The notes below the pieces were generated by a model. It was not told where the DNA came from. It saw nothing but the letters and a program-made list of their open reading frames with translations, and did not search any database. The position numbers were made by a program, and so were the translations under genes. Shown piece by piece: positions 45,479 through 58,305 of a stretch of 64,000 nt of DNA. The DNA lies in NCBI GenBank assembly GCA_951213105.1, contig OX578152.1:70670680-70734679 (forward strand), read 5' to 3'. The DNA is from Amaurobius ferox (taxonomy: Eukaryota > Arthropoda > Arachnida > Araneae > Amaurobiidae). Numbering within the stretch: position 1 is the stretch's first letter; each line of letters begins with the position of its first letter.

Positions 45479-48225
45479 GTTTTGAAATGCGATCAGATTT
45501 CACTATTCTTCAAAGTAATGAAAAAACATGGTGCTTTGTATATTATCATGTTTGTAAACAACTTGCATCAGTTAATAAATACGAATTTTCAGTTAGCAAT
45601 TGCGTTTGGAACATGAAACATGTATTTATATTTTCAATTAATGATTTTGACGATTGAAAATGGCATCATTTTTTCATGGAATTAAATATTAATTACTTTT
45701 TGTTACTATTGTTACATTTTCAATTGCTTATTTTATATAATTTTGTTCGAAACAACTGCCAAAAAGCTTATATTAATGAAACAATAACTGTATTTAGTTA
45801 TTATTGAAACAATAACTGTATTTAGTTATTATTGAAACAATAACTGTACTTAGTTACTATTATGGAATTTTTTTAGTGTAGGTAAAGCTTTAATGAAGGT
45901 ATAAATATTACATGTATTTTATCAACAATATCATAATGTGATGTGTATTAATACTATATTGACTTAGTAATAATATAATAAATAAAATGAAATCGTGTGG
46001 TACTGCGAGTAAAAACCTGCAGCTTTCGAAATGTTTTATTTATTTATTTTTTTCGAAATTTGTTGCACTATAAATTATTAAATGTTTAAAATCATTATAA
46101 ACTTATATACTTTTTAAACTTATTATAAATGTATATACTTTCAAACAAAGTAAAAACCAAACCTATTGAATAATCTCGAAGTACGTTTTGACAGAAAATA
46201 CATTTTAAATAAGATTACTTCCTCCTTTTTAAGATGCTCTACGTTTTCTCACAAACAAGATATTCTATGTTCGCATATACTTCCATTTATAGAATCAAAT
46301 GTAAACTGAATAAACAGCTTAAATGGAATAATAGCTTTCATTTTTTTTAATAGAAAATTCAAAAGCCTAATAAATTAGAAGTTTGCTTAAGAAGAATTAT
46401 TTAATAAGATCAAACATTTTATGAAAGCGCTTGTCTGGATATAATAATAAATTTAGAAATTTATTAGCAAAAACCTCCCATTATGGGTTTCTTTTATTCT
46501 TTGACTAAAAGTTAATCAAATTTGTTAATTTATTAATAGACTAGTTTCGATTTTTTTGTACGTTATCTCCGTAACTTCATAATATTACCTCTATTAACTT
46601 CGTCGAACTTATGCATAAAAGTTCATTTAATTCACAAAATAGTATAATTTAATTTTCAATTTTATTTTGATTAAAAGTTATTAAAGCGTATTGAAAAAAT
46701 GTTTATACTTTCTTACTTCGTCAAAAGAACCTGTGATCGAATATTATTTCGAAACCATGTATTAATAAAAGATTTAGATTGCTATCTAATGGTCTAAATT
46801 CGATAGAAGAACATATAAATGTTATTATCATAATTCTACGAATGTCAACATTAACAAATTGTTTTTAAAATTATTTTGTATGTGTTGAAATGATGTTTAT
46901 GTAACTTGATGCAAGTTGGTAAATAATCGAAAACTCTATGCATGTTTTCTGTCAAATGTTGTGCATGAATTTTAAAATTCTAGATCTGTTATTATGGAAG
47001 TGCTAACCAGGTTGGAAACAACAACCTCATTCGAATGTAAAGGTTCAAGTTTCTGGCGAAGCTGGGCTTTGTCCTCGGTGGTCACTTTTAGCGATTAGAC
47101 GTATCAAAAGCGTGAACATTTTAGAATGCAACCGAAGTCAAAGGTTTCCGTGGCAAATTTAGCAAAACTGAATCAGATAAATCGTAATAAACTCGCGAAT
47201 TGTTTTAGCGGAAACGAGACGTAGAGGTAAAAAAGGAAATAGGACTCACTGCACGAGGTAGCAAAGTAACAGCTAAACCCTACTAAAAAGCAGCACAATC
47301 TCAGTCTATATTTAGAAGTATTAAATAAAGCCAGATTATTTCTTCACCAAGTTTTTGTTCATATTTATGGGGACCATATACCTGGCTGCTCTTAGTAACC
47401 AGACAACTCACGAAAATGAAAATCAAAAAGATATATTTTATCGTATGAATAAAACCGATATTATCGGATGAAAAAATAAAACAAGTATCCCAACTGCGTA
47501 GGGATCTCGATTCAAGCAGATGGACAAGTTTAATTTTTTCTAACACGCCAGCCGTCGCGTGTTCTGCAGGTAGCCATTATGTTGTGTACATCAGACGTCG
47601 TCTATGCACTTCAGACAGTTTATACCAGTTATTACAATTTTTTCTTGAACATTTTCCAAAATAAACTCCCAATATATATTCAGAAGAAGTACAATAAATG
47701 AAGAAAAAACATCTATTCAAAAACTATTTTCTAAATTGAAAAGATTTACCATAATTCTCAGAATTCAAGATTTCAGTTTTGAAGAAATTGCCAGCTGTCA
47801 AGCAGATAGATAGCTACTGGCCAGACTGCGTTAAATCGATACTAACGATGATCGCCGGCTGTCAAATTTCAATTTTAGCAAACTCGCCAAATGAATCTCA
47901 GTAGTTAACGAGTCTGTCTTATAAACATTAAGCTAAATAGTTTAACTTTATTATGTTCATTTTCTCAATTCCATTATTTTAAACAATTAGAAATAAGCAG
48001 ATGCTACCAACTCTTTAAGATCAAGCATATGAAACATACATCAATCTCTCAAGTTAAACCTTAAAACCAGATGCACTTGTCAAATTAACTTTGGACATCA
48101 AGAAACTTGAAAGCTATCGTTCATGTTGAGACTGTCGACTGGAGCCTTAAAATTCTTTTAAACTTTTACTGGCCATATTATTTCTATTTTATATCGGTCA
48201 TAAGGCGGTAGTCAAAAATATTGAC
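45479..48225. other. Long AT-rich non-coding region with a 28-bp triplicate
   Basis: Three 28-bp units (GAAACAATAACTGTATTTAG plus TTATTATT) lie at 45,778-45,861. Each can fold through AATAACT/AGTTATT. No other features were recognised. Confidence 0.5.
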
Positions 48226-48936
48226 CTGGGGGCCCAGCCTGGTGATTTCAGTGACCAGTTTCTATGCCCAGTCCACTCACGGGCTCATATACATATTAAA
48301 ATAAAAACAATTTTTATACAACACCCAAATTAAATCAATATCAAGAGAAGGGTTTTTTTATTTCTGTACCGAGAAATAGTTAATATATGATTTGATCTAT
48401 GTCATACATTTAAGATCAAATTATGTCTTAAGCCGATATCTGCGTTAAAAATGTGGTTTCCACAAATGCCATTTGTTGCAAATACATATGCATAGTAGTA
48501 CTTGCTCAACCCTTAGTTTTTTACAGCTATTGGCATTTGGTATCGCTTTATGAGGGAAAATATATTGTTACTATATACTGGAAAATATATACTGGGGGCC
48601 CAGCCTGGTGATTTCAGTGACCAGTTTCTATGCCCAGTCCACTCACGGGCTCATATACATATTAAAATAAAAACAATTTTTATACAACACCCAAATTAAA
48701 TCAATATCAAGAGAAGGGTTTTTTTATTTCTGTACCGAGAAATAGTTAATATATGATTTGATCTATGTCATACATTTAAGATCAAATTATGTCTTAAGCC
48801 GATATCTGCGTTAAAAATGTGGTTTCCACAAATGCCATTTGTTGCAAATACATATGCATAGTAGTACTTGCTCAACCCTTAGTTTTTTACAGCTATTGGC
48901 ATTTGGTATCGCTTTATGAGGGAAAATATATTGTTA
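48226..48936 (+). repeat. Perfect tandem duplication, 345 bp, period 366
   Basis: 48,226-48,570 and 48,592-48,936 appear identical throughout, separated by 21 bp. Both begin CTGGGGGCCCAGCCTGGTG and end GAGGGAAAATATATTGTTA. An older diverged partial copy of the last ~85 bp plus the following sequence occurs at 48,988-49,110. Confidence 0.95.
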
Positions 48937-49110
48937 TAATGCTGAAGATGTCATTCATTTTTCCTTAATGTTCCTCAAATCATCAAGTATAGTAGTACTT
49001 GTTCAAACTTTTTTTCACAGCTATTGGCAATTGGTATCGCTATTTAAGGGGAAATATTTTGTTATAATGCTGAAGAGGTCATTCATTATCCCCTAATATT
49101 CCTCAAATCA

Positions 49111-50782
49111 GAAATATTTTTCCTGTACTTGGACTGTTAGCACTATATTCTTTAAATTGTCTTCTTGTATGTAAGTATGAATCAATAAACTTTACATGAA
49201 GAAAGTATTAAATAAGTAAGGGCCATTAATTAATGAAACGCGATATTAATAAACGGAATGCAATGTTAATCAATGTAATTAATGGAATGCAATAGTTCTC
49301 ATAAATTAGCATAGAAAATTATAAATTTGATTTCAAATCAGTTCTTTCAATTAGAAACTTTAACTACGAAAAGATAGTAAAATTGCAAAAACCATATTAT
49401 TAGCAAGGTTAATTTTTTTTTCGTTATCAACATACTTTTTCTTGGCAAACTAATTATGTTTTCTTAAATTATGAAATATTGGGGATGGGGAGGGTGTAAT
49501 ATAAATATAATGTTCTATTCATTGTTTGCTATTTTGAAGAATCGTATGATAAATGCACAAAACATTACCATGAAAATATGTATTTCAATTCTCAATTAAT
49601 TTTTCATAACCTTTCATAAATATGGCAATTCAACAGGCCAACTATTATAGGCGTCCATACAGGAGGGCAAGGGGAACCCCCCCCCCCCCTCTGGACATTC
49701 AATGCCACAAAGGCGAACTTCAAGCTAGTAATTATTGTAGGTTTTATCCTTGAGTTAGATCCCAACTAGAAAAAATTCTATAGTTGCCCATTGTAACCAT
49801 CCATACTATAACAAATTTTGTGCCCATTCCGTCTTTTTGACTTCGTGTTTGTTAACTGTCTATCTCTGACGAAGGGGATATAGCGTATCTACAAAGCATC
49901 TGTATGTTACATTGTTATTCTATTTATGCTTAAATACCTTTCTCAAATTCCCCTTATCCTTTGCACAAAATGTTTTTAATTATTGATTTATTATAAATTT
50001 GTCCATGATGCCTTAATTCTCTGAATTATGCTACCACCATATTTAATTTATTTCTCTCTATCTTATACTTTTTCTACAACCCTAATTCGTGGCAATATTT
50101 TCTGTATTTTATTCATTTTTTTTTTCGTGTTACTTCTTTGTCACACTAGATGACTATTAGCATGTTTGGTAAACTATCAGCATATTTGGACTGAAGAAGA
50201 CTCGAACTTTTCTGAAAATATCATGTACTTTTGTCAGTTTGTTTTCGTGGCAAATTATTGTGTGATTTATTTATTTCTTATAATTACACAAAGACACGAT
50301 CTATATTTATCTCGGCGCAGAAGAGAATAATGCAAAATTAAATAGATCTATTTATTACATCTATTTCATTTCGTCTTTCTCCATTCTTATACATTAATAT
50401 TTTAAATACAACATATTAAACAGTATATTTCATCAGACGCATGGGTATACTTGTAGCAGTTGTTAAGTTTATCAATAATACTTGTTAAGTATAACAGCGC
50501 TGTGTTTAACATTACTTATTCATCTTCTGGAAAATTCTCCTTGAGCATAATGTTATTTTCATGAAAGAAATATTTTCCTAATCTGGAATAAATATTTAAC
50601 GCCAGTGACATTTTTTTTAACGATTTACATTTCATAAATAACAATGCACTCCATTAATGGCATTTTAAGTTTTAAAGAGGACATCTATGTTTCATTAATC
50701 ACGTTTTATATATTCTAGCATTATTTCCAATTAATAACATTTTATGTACCATTAAAAAGCTTTGTATTCCATTAATAACATT
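49111..50782. other. AT-rich non-coding; poly(C) run and degenerate ATTAATAACATT repeats
   Basis: A homopolymer C run of about 13 lies near 49,677. From about 50,650 degenerate CCATTAATAACATTTTATGT-like units recur, into which the next SINE is inserted. Confidence 0.5.
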
Positions 50783-51022
50783 CTTTTTTTTTATCAAATG
50801 GCCAGCCAGGCACTTGACTTTCACCATTCGCCTATACATCGGCCAGAAACGTGAACCATTTAGCCGTCTGGGACGTTGCCCCAGGCGCACCAGGGGGGGG
50901 GGCGGAACGCACTGAGCCCAACAACACAACATCCATGCCTTACGTAGGACTCGAACCCACAACGCGGCGGCCGAACGATCGCTTGAAAACGCTCGCCTTG
51001 ACCGTTCGGCCACCGCGTCGGC
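50783..51022 (-). mobile_element. tRNA-derived SINE (family S2)
   Basis: On the minus strand it starts with a tRNA-like head: GCGGTGGCCGAACGGTC (A box) and GTGGGTTCGAGTCCTAC (B box). A non-tRNA body follows, then an A-rich tail at 50,783-50,792. Identical 15-bp direct repeats TCCATTAATAACATT flank it at 50,768-50,782 and 51,023-51,037. Because the host site is a repeat tract with the same motif, those repeats may be units rather than a target duplication. It is transcribed by RNA polymerase III if active. Confidence 0.85.
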
Positions 51023-51037
51023 TCCATTAATAACATT

Positions 51038-51735
51038 ATATTCCATGAATGGCACTTTAGATGCATTCATAAAATTACATATTACCTGAGTACCATTTTA
51101 TTGTCCATGCTTAATATTTCGTGAGCAGCTAATTTATCGTACAAGCCTAGAATAATTTATGCATTTTTTTTTTAATATGTCGTCAAATGTAAGCATATAT
51201 TTCTGTTAAGTTCTCTACCGACTAATGGCGTTGAGAATTTAAAAAAAACACTGATACATATGTCAATATACATAAGGTGTTTTACGTTTTGATTTTCCTT
51301 TCATTCAGCTTTATAAAACTATTTTCCCTCTGTTTTCTATTGCTTTGGTAATGCATTGTCTTCCAATTTACATGGCCAAAATGCTCATAAAGAATCTCTG
51401 CTTGAATCGTAGATTTACCTACTGGACAGGAACGGCGATTTAACGCTAATGAGAAAAAAAATGTGTGATTTTGATCGAGACCAACTCAAAAAAAAATTCC
51501 GATCTTGTAATGATATTTTTATAGGAGTGGAGTGTATTTTAATAACTTTTCTTGGACTGAATCATAAGAGAAGAAGAAGGAAAAAAACGGATGAGCCCTT
51601 TGTTGCAAGAGAACCCCAAAACACTCAAATCGTTACTAACCACTCGGCAAAGCATATCAGGTGGGCACAAAGTATATTCCAAAGTATGCTGAATGAAACG
51701 CGCATTTATTTGTTTATTTGTGTTTTGTTTTTAAG
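51038..51735. other. Non-coding; upstream copy of a ~115-bp duplication
   Basis: 51,130-51,240 (ATATGTCGTCAAATGTAAGC, GTTAAGTTCTCTACC) recurs at 52,075-52,180. The frame open from 51,449 reaches the exon-like segment at 51,736 but is low-complexity and basic, so it is probably intronic. Confidence 0.45.
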
Positions 51736-51826
51736 GGAACTTCCTCCAACGTGGGTACAGAATAAGCGTTATCGCAAGCGTTTCGTTGACTTGCAGCGCC
51801 GCCTATTAGAGTGCGGTGAAAATTAA
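51736..51826 (+). CDS. Candidate terminal exon, unidentified
   Basis: A pyrimidine-rich TGTTTTGTTTTTAAG acceptor precedes a G+C-richer 91-bp stretch ending TAA at 51,824-51,826. In the open frame it encodes ELPPTWVQNKRYRKRFVDLQ and then RRLLECGEN, a basic helix-forming C-terminus. An ATTAAATAAATG poly(A)-like signal follows within 15 bp. The family is not recognised. It could also read as part of a single 125-codon frame beginning at 51,449. Confidence 0.35.
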
Positions 51827-54800
51827 AAAAATTAAATAAATGAACTTATTCAGTTCATTACCACTATTTGAATAATAGAAAATTGTACGAAAATTAATAA
51901 ATACAAATGCCAACAAGTGTATACTGTTGTGTCTTCAATTATTTTTTAAATTACTATGCGATTGTTGTGACCAATCAAACCTTAGATCTTACACAGAATA
52001 AACACTTTAATGGTAGGTTTACCTTACATGCTGACTAACCATTAAAGTTGATACGCAATTGCGTTCACATTTATAATTGTTCGTACAAACCTAGAAGTAT
52101 TTGTGATTTTTTTTTTTAATATGTCGTCAAACTTAAGCATACATTTCTATTAAGTTCTCTACCCGCTAATGGAGTTGAGAATAAAAAAACAAGAAACTAA
52201 ATAGTACTTGTTAGGACTGTGTGGAAACGCTTATTCTATACTCATTTTGACTTACTCCTCGTTACAGGATGGAATGTTTTTCAGAATGCAGATGAAGTTT
52301 GCTTTCAATGCCTGAATTCCCTCTGGTCAGCGGATCTTTAATCCAACAAAAACTTCCAGTTCCAAAAATATTTATCTTATTGTGTAGAAGCAATAGAAAC
52401 TCTAAGAAAAGAATTGTTTACTCCCGATATCGATTGCTGCTCCAAAGAGCTATAAATCGATACCGAGAGCAGAAGCTGAAGGTCGCAGACGATTTGAACT
52501 CTTCCGTTTGAAATAAAGACCAAAAGTTGAAAAATGAAAGAAAATCGACTTGAAATAATGTGTGTGTCCTAGTGATATTTATGTACTTGCAGTTCCTAGT
52601 GAGCAATGCATTATAAGATTTACCATACATGTCACCTAATCTGTTATTTAATTATTTAAAAATAATTTTAATTAACAGCTAACTATATTTAACATATCAA
52701 AACATGGAATGGCAACACAAGTTTATTAAAACTTGTTTGACTCAATTCAAGAAGTATTAAGAGACAATAGAGTAAAAATATAAAACTTCTTCTAACTTGT
52801 TTAATTTCAACTTTGTTTAACACATAGTGTTTTGGCTCGACAAAATAGCCGATTAATGCTAAACATTAAATTTTCCAAAAATCAGCCGAATGCTTTTTGC
52901 TGTATTACATGACGACATACAGACGGACAAGCCTATTACAACAGGTGGGCGTTTTATATTTGTAGTATATGAACACACCTAAAAATGTGTTTCTCTGAAT
53001 AGGCGACAAGGAATGAAGCAAATTCTCTAAATTAGTAAATATTTCTAAGGAAATTTAATTGCATATCAAAATTATTTTTTGAATAGATCTTGTCAGTTTC
53101 ATTTGAATTTTTTTAACTCAATAGTAGTTTAAAATTTAAGAAGTATCAAATTATTCAAAAGTGAATCAACAATTGATAAAATTATTTTATTGTTTTAGAT
53201 ATTAGTGTAATTCAAAATAAAAAAAATAGTTAATAGGTAGAATATTGCCAAAAATAATTTAGGAATATTAAATAATCTACATATTAAAGACAGTTAAAAT
53301 AAATATAAAAAGAAATAAAAAATGAAAATTTTAATAAAAATCATAAACTGTAAAGAATTTAGAAAATAAAAATGCTAAAAATGGCTTAATGGGGTTATAT
53401 AAAAATTCAAAAAGAATAATTATTTCAAACTCGTGTCAGTAGAATAAATAATATTTAGATCATGTAAGTCAAAATCAGGGCAATGACTGATATGTAATGC
53501 ATTATCTCTAAAATTGCAAACAAAAAATTAAAATAAAATTTTGTTAGTACTTTCTTTAATTTTCCTATACGAAATTATTAATTTTATGCATTAATCTTCC
53601 AAAACAACAAGAGCATAAAAAAAAAACATTCATACACTTACTGATGTTTATACTGTAACATCTTTGTGAATTTGTTTAATTATCTAATAAACAATCAACT
53701 TATAAAGTAACAAATAAATTCTTTAATTTGAAGCTTAAATAAATTAATGCATCTTTTAAACAAGAAAGTTCATTTAGAATCCCCAGTGATCTGAAAACTG
53801 CAGAAAAAATGTCCAAAGCAGAAACTTGAAATTGTAATTAAATGAAAATAGAATGCTAAATTTTGTATTCTATTTTATACACTTTTTCTTAAGTTGGATG
53901 CATTTAAAACCTTTTAATTCCTCCGCTTGACTTAGAGGGTTTGAGGTTTGAAGCAGACGAAGATTGGTCACAGGGCTTTAAGATTAAAAAAAAAAATGAG
54001 TGTCGTGTTTGTGTCAAGAATTAAATCCATCGTCCTTTTTCGCCATTCCGATTCTTCATGCCACTCGCTGCTTAAGCGCCTGCGCAATAACCTCGCTTTG
54101 AATCTGTCCCTTTTCGTAAAATAATGTTATATATCTAAAATCTAATTAATAAATAGGACATGATATGACGCCGATTCACATAATGAATATTAAAATTCCA
54201 TATCATAACTGCAACACAAGATGGCGCTGCTGTCTATACTAAATATTTTAAATGTAAGTTAATGAAAGACAGCTAATGCCTGTCAAATTTCATGGTTTAA
54301 TGCAACACAAAATATTGATAACGTATTTACAAAATACATAAAATCTAGTAAATTTATACCTCACAAGATGGCACTGGTGCATATGAAAATATTCAAAATA
54401 TAATTATTTATTGGAATAGATGATAACGCTATGAGATGATATCATCACTTGAACATGAAGATATTGCATCGCCTATTTTCATTTTGCTTTCATACTGATC
54501 TTGAAGCCCAAGAGATTAACAAATGCATCTAATTACATTTTACCTCCAATATATGGTTTTAAAAATGTACTATAGCGTTACGCTTAAAACAACTTTACTC
54601 ATACAAGAAACCTACAAACACAATTCAATTTAATAACGACAAAGATTATTTTGAACGAAAAGGCAAAATTAAGTATGATAAAATGTGTCACCCTTTAATT
54701 CATTTTAATTGATACATTTCGTTTCATAATAACATGATGATCAAGTAAACAGTTTCTGTTAAATGTTAATTTCATAGAATTTGGTTCTATTTTGTTCTGG

Positions 54801-54963
54801 AAAATCCAAGCAGTAGAAAAATATGTGTACTTTTAGCAGTCTGCTTGATATGCACATTGGACCCCCAAATTTAAATAATCACAATCAAATGTTGATTTGA
54901 AGAAGTAACCACTGCAATTTCATATGTTGTAATTTAATCAGGGATGAGTAATTAATTTTAAGT
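51827..54963. other. AT-rich non-coding; downstream copy of the ~115-bp duplication
   Basis: The duplicate of 51,130-51,240 is at 52,075-52,180. A 70-codon frame at 52,299-52,511 (ending RYREQKLKVADDLNSSV) is unrecognised; TATCGATT and AATCGATA near 52,429 and 52,455 can pair. GCGCCTGCGCAATAAC at about 54,075 resembles an NRF1-type promoter motif, with no gene attached. CACAAGATGGCGCTGCTG and a variant occur at 54,218 and 54,361. Confidence 0.4.
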
Positions 54964-55218
54964 GTGCCTCTTTTCCTATATGCCATATGGATGGAGACAC
55001 CACGCCGCCTCCAAATCGACAAGGTGCCTAGTGCGAGACATAGCTCTCACTACCCTTTCTGCTACCGCTACTCGAAGAGCCAAATACGGCCCTACGTGTT
55101 CAATAAGTCACACACAATAAATCTAGATATTTATAAAGCCATGCCAAAATCTGCATTTCCAAAGTTAATAAATCATTCCCAAAATTACGTGGCAGTATTT
55201 GCATCCTCATATTCATAA
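54964..55218 (+). other. Unsupported 84-codon open frame
   Basis: It starts at a non-ATG codon and contains HYPFCYRYSKSQIRPYVFNK, then an ordinary hydrophilic end. No splice context, similarity or codon signal was recognised. It is listed only as the longest frame in an otherwise empty stretch. Confidence 0.15.
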
Positions 55219-55902
55219 AAAAATGTTTTCAACGATGAAACGTAGTAAGAGGGGTCCTAGAAGCCAACTGGAAAACCCTATTTAATAAATGTCTTTTTTA
55301 AGGTCCCTTTATTCCGATTTATTTCGGAGATGAAAGGCAACACACTATTGACCTAAATACCCCTTAACGACTGTCCTTGACTTGAGTCCTTGAGAGTATA
55401 TTTCTTCTCGCTTTAAAATCACCTCTTCACAGTTTAATCCAGATTACCAAAATATGTTGGAAGCTAAATCAGATTTTCACTCACATCACACTCTACCATT
55501 TTAAACCTCCTTGATGAACATAAAAACAATTTGGTAGGTATTTATCATCGTCTTACATTCTGAATATTTAAACACTTAAAAAATGAATTTTGAAGAAAAA
55601 TAATAAATAAAATTCTTTGGTCCGCTAAAAATTTTCATTTAGTCAGCCTATAAATGAATTTGTCCAGCCCTGATTTAAAACGCTGAAAATGATTTCGTAT
55701 AAAAAAAAGAGAAATAGTTTATCTATTTTGAAACAGTTTCAATATTTTACTATTGATTTTCAATTTCAAAATTTGTGAATATAGCGAGTTATTATTAAAT
55801 CGGTTTTTCATTTTAAAATTGTGTTCTCAAGTTACACAGTGTTACCTTTACTTGAAGTTAGTCCTGCCATCAATATAACAACTGCATAAAGGGTTACTTT
55901 AC

Positions 55903-56316
55903 CTGAAAATCCACAATCTTGATTTTTAATTCCACGGAGAACAGACAATACAGCAGACGTTCATGTTTTTGTTCTACATGTAAAAATACCGAAAAGGGAC
56001 AGATTTCGTATAAAAGAGGACCTTGCGAGTACATGTAATAAAGCCATCCTTCGAGAAAAGCATTTCGCTTGCCTTTGCTTCGACTGTACATATGCTTTAT
56101 GAGCTTAACTTCTAGTTGAGGGAGGCGAACTCCACCCACAGATTTCCCTCCTCCTGAGCCGAAATAGGATATCGTCTCCGAACGCAAATGGAGCGCTAAA
56201 ATGTGATGCACATCGTAGTCCATGTGAGCATAAGTGAAAATACGTATAATTTTCAATCCTAAATCTTTTATACCACTGTCGTTCCTCAGCAAGTTTATGA
56301 TTTCGTCACCACCACC
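55903..56316 (-). CDS. Candidate internal exon, 138 codons, unidentified protein
   Basis: On the minus strand a CTTTTTTTGCAGTAG acceptor ends at 56,317 and a CAG/GTAAAG donor begins at 55,902. Between them are exactly 138 open codons, giving a phase 0-0 exon. The composition is less AT-rich than the flanks. The peptide includes DEIINLLRNDSGIKDLGLKI, then HHILALHLRSETISYFGSGG, then RLPQLEVKLIKHMYSR, KRNAFLEGWLYYMYSQG and VELKIKIVDFQ. No signal peptide or membrane span is obvious. The family is not recognised, and neighbouring exons were not found. Confidence 0.45.
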
Positions 56317-56323
56317 CTACTGC

Positions 56324-57020
56324 AAAAAAAGCATATATTGATTCTATGTTTCCTGTTATAAATCAGTCTAATTTTGAAGTCAGTCTTCACATTGCATCTC
56401 TTCATTTTCCTGGTTTTTGTTTAAAGCATTTTCTATTTTGGAAAGCATTCTTCTTTTATTACCTTAACCCTTCTAAATTCGTAAAGTAACAAAAACCAAA
56501 GGCTAAAGATTTTCTCATTGAAACAACTGAACATTAAGATACATATTTTACGCATATTCAGAATGTTTAGATTTTTTTTACTTTCAAGAATATCGTTTAG
56601 GGCTATCTTTGAATGAGCCCTCTACTTGGAGTTTAAAAAATCTATATTGTGATAATATTCACATATTGCATGCTTCTAAAAATTATAATTTAAAGTATTC
56701 GATACTTTCAGTTCAGAACTTAGCTTTTCTAGTTACACATAAGTCGGGAGATTCCATGAAGGTCTAACAACTTCTACAAGAAATTTGCAAATCAGTTTAA
56801 AAAGACCGTAATTTAGAGAATTTTGCTTAATCTTCCTATTGGTTTTATAGATGAATTTCGTTAAAGACCCTGCATGTGATGAGTTTTAAACCATTTTACG
56901 ATCACACATCTTTTCCACCTGGTTTTATCGATGTATTTCGTTTGTGATGAGTTTTGAGCCATTTTACCACCACGTCTATCTCACTTGGTTTTGTCGATGT
57001 ATTTCGTTAAAAAATCCTCC
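56324..57020. other. Non-coding; three GGTTTT(A/G)TCGATG units
   Basis: CTGGTTTTATCGATGTATTTCG-like segments recur near 56,840, 56,920 and 56,980 at intervals of about 60-80 bp, suggesting a small degenerate tandem repeat. Confidence 0.45.
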
Positions 57021-57235
57021 CTAGTAACATTTAATATTAGATCAATATTGTATATATTGGTATTACATTGGAAATATTTCCAATATAATTCGAATATTGG
57101 GCAAATATTTTGGTTTAATTGGCCTCCAATATTGGCTAATATTTCCATTACAATATTACTCCTATATTAGTGTTACATTGAAAATACTGGCGTAATATTA
57201 TCCCAATATTTTAAACCAATATTGGGCCAATTGAA
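57021..57235. repeat. Cluster of CCAATATTGG-type palindromes
   Basis: ATCAATATTG, TTCCAATATAATTCGAATATTGG, CCTCCAATATTGG, CCCAATATT and ACCAATATTGG fall within about 200 bp, mostly as inverted CAATATTG cores. Confidence 0.7.
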
Positions 57236-58305
57236 TAGCTACTATGGCTGTATGTAATGCATTTTAAGCAATTTTACCATCACATATCTTGAAGAAATCT
57301 GTATGATCACACCTGTATGATTATTCTGCCTAAATCGAACTTCATATTGTGCCACTGCACCTCCTCTCCTAAATTGATCAATGATTCAGTGACATAAATA
57401 CTATAGAAACCTTCTAACATGCACACAGTTGTAATACTGCATGCTAAGAATGTAACTAGAAGTTTTTGCAAAAATTTAAATATTCACTTCAGTTGTCATA
57501 AACTCCTCTATAAGTTAAAGGTGATGTTAGTGGCATTGAGTAATATCAACTGGTCTGCAAATTAGCTACGATAATGCGTTATTCCATCTTCCCAAAGCGG
57601 CATCATGTGATAATCGTTATGACACTCCAGGACATGAATGCTTTAACTATCTCTGATAAATTTTCTTCATCTTATATATATTTTTTAACTTATAAACTTA
57701 CTTTACCTTATCTCTATATCTTATCCGGTAAATTATCTGAAAGGCATTTTGTACCGATCCAGGGTAGTTGCAACCCACCAATTAAAAACCCTTACGCTGG
57801 GTTTTCGCCAAGGGCAACAATCGCTGGGGCAAGCGACTTCGAATAGTCGATAGAAAAGCATCGCGGAAACGAGAGTTATCTTGTTGAACAATCCATCTAT
57901 TTCTCGCGCGCGAGAACTCTTTCTATTGGCTGATCAATTTTACGCTACTCGCCTGAATGAGCGTCACCTCTGATGAAAAAAGCGTTAAAGTAGGCGAAGG
58001 AGCTATTCGGAAATGGATTCAAACGAATTCCTTAAAACTGTGCATTGGATTTTAAATACACGTATTTTCACTTATTGAAACAACAATGATTACGATGTTC
58101 TCCAAATTTCAATGCGTTTCCTGTGCTATTTTAGTAACCTTAAAGAGGTTGAATGCTAAATAATAAAACTGAAGACGGCATCCGTCCCGACAACTGCCTC
58201 AAACAAAATTCATTCTTCCGTTGAAAACTATATGCGAGAGAAAATGCATTGAACATTTGTTGGAATTTTTCAAATTGTCTACCACGAAGCAAGCATTAGT
58301 GTACA
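57236..58305. other. Non-coding; GC-richer patch at 57,740-57,970
   Basis: The patch includes CTCGCGCGCGAG, a 12-bp palindrome at about 57,903, and a CTATTGGCTGATC CCAAT-box-like motif (inverse). It is promoter-like in composition but no transcript start can be assigned. Confidence 0.35.

Noticed and set aside
50940..51022. Functional tRNA gene on the minus strand
   Set aside because: A and B boxes are present, but no complete cloverleaf with acceptor stem is seen, and the head continues into a SINE body with an A tail.
54050..54100. NRF1-like GCGCCTGCGCAA motif as a promoter
   Set aside because: It is a single motif with no downstream first exon or ORF; kept only as a remark.
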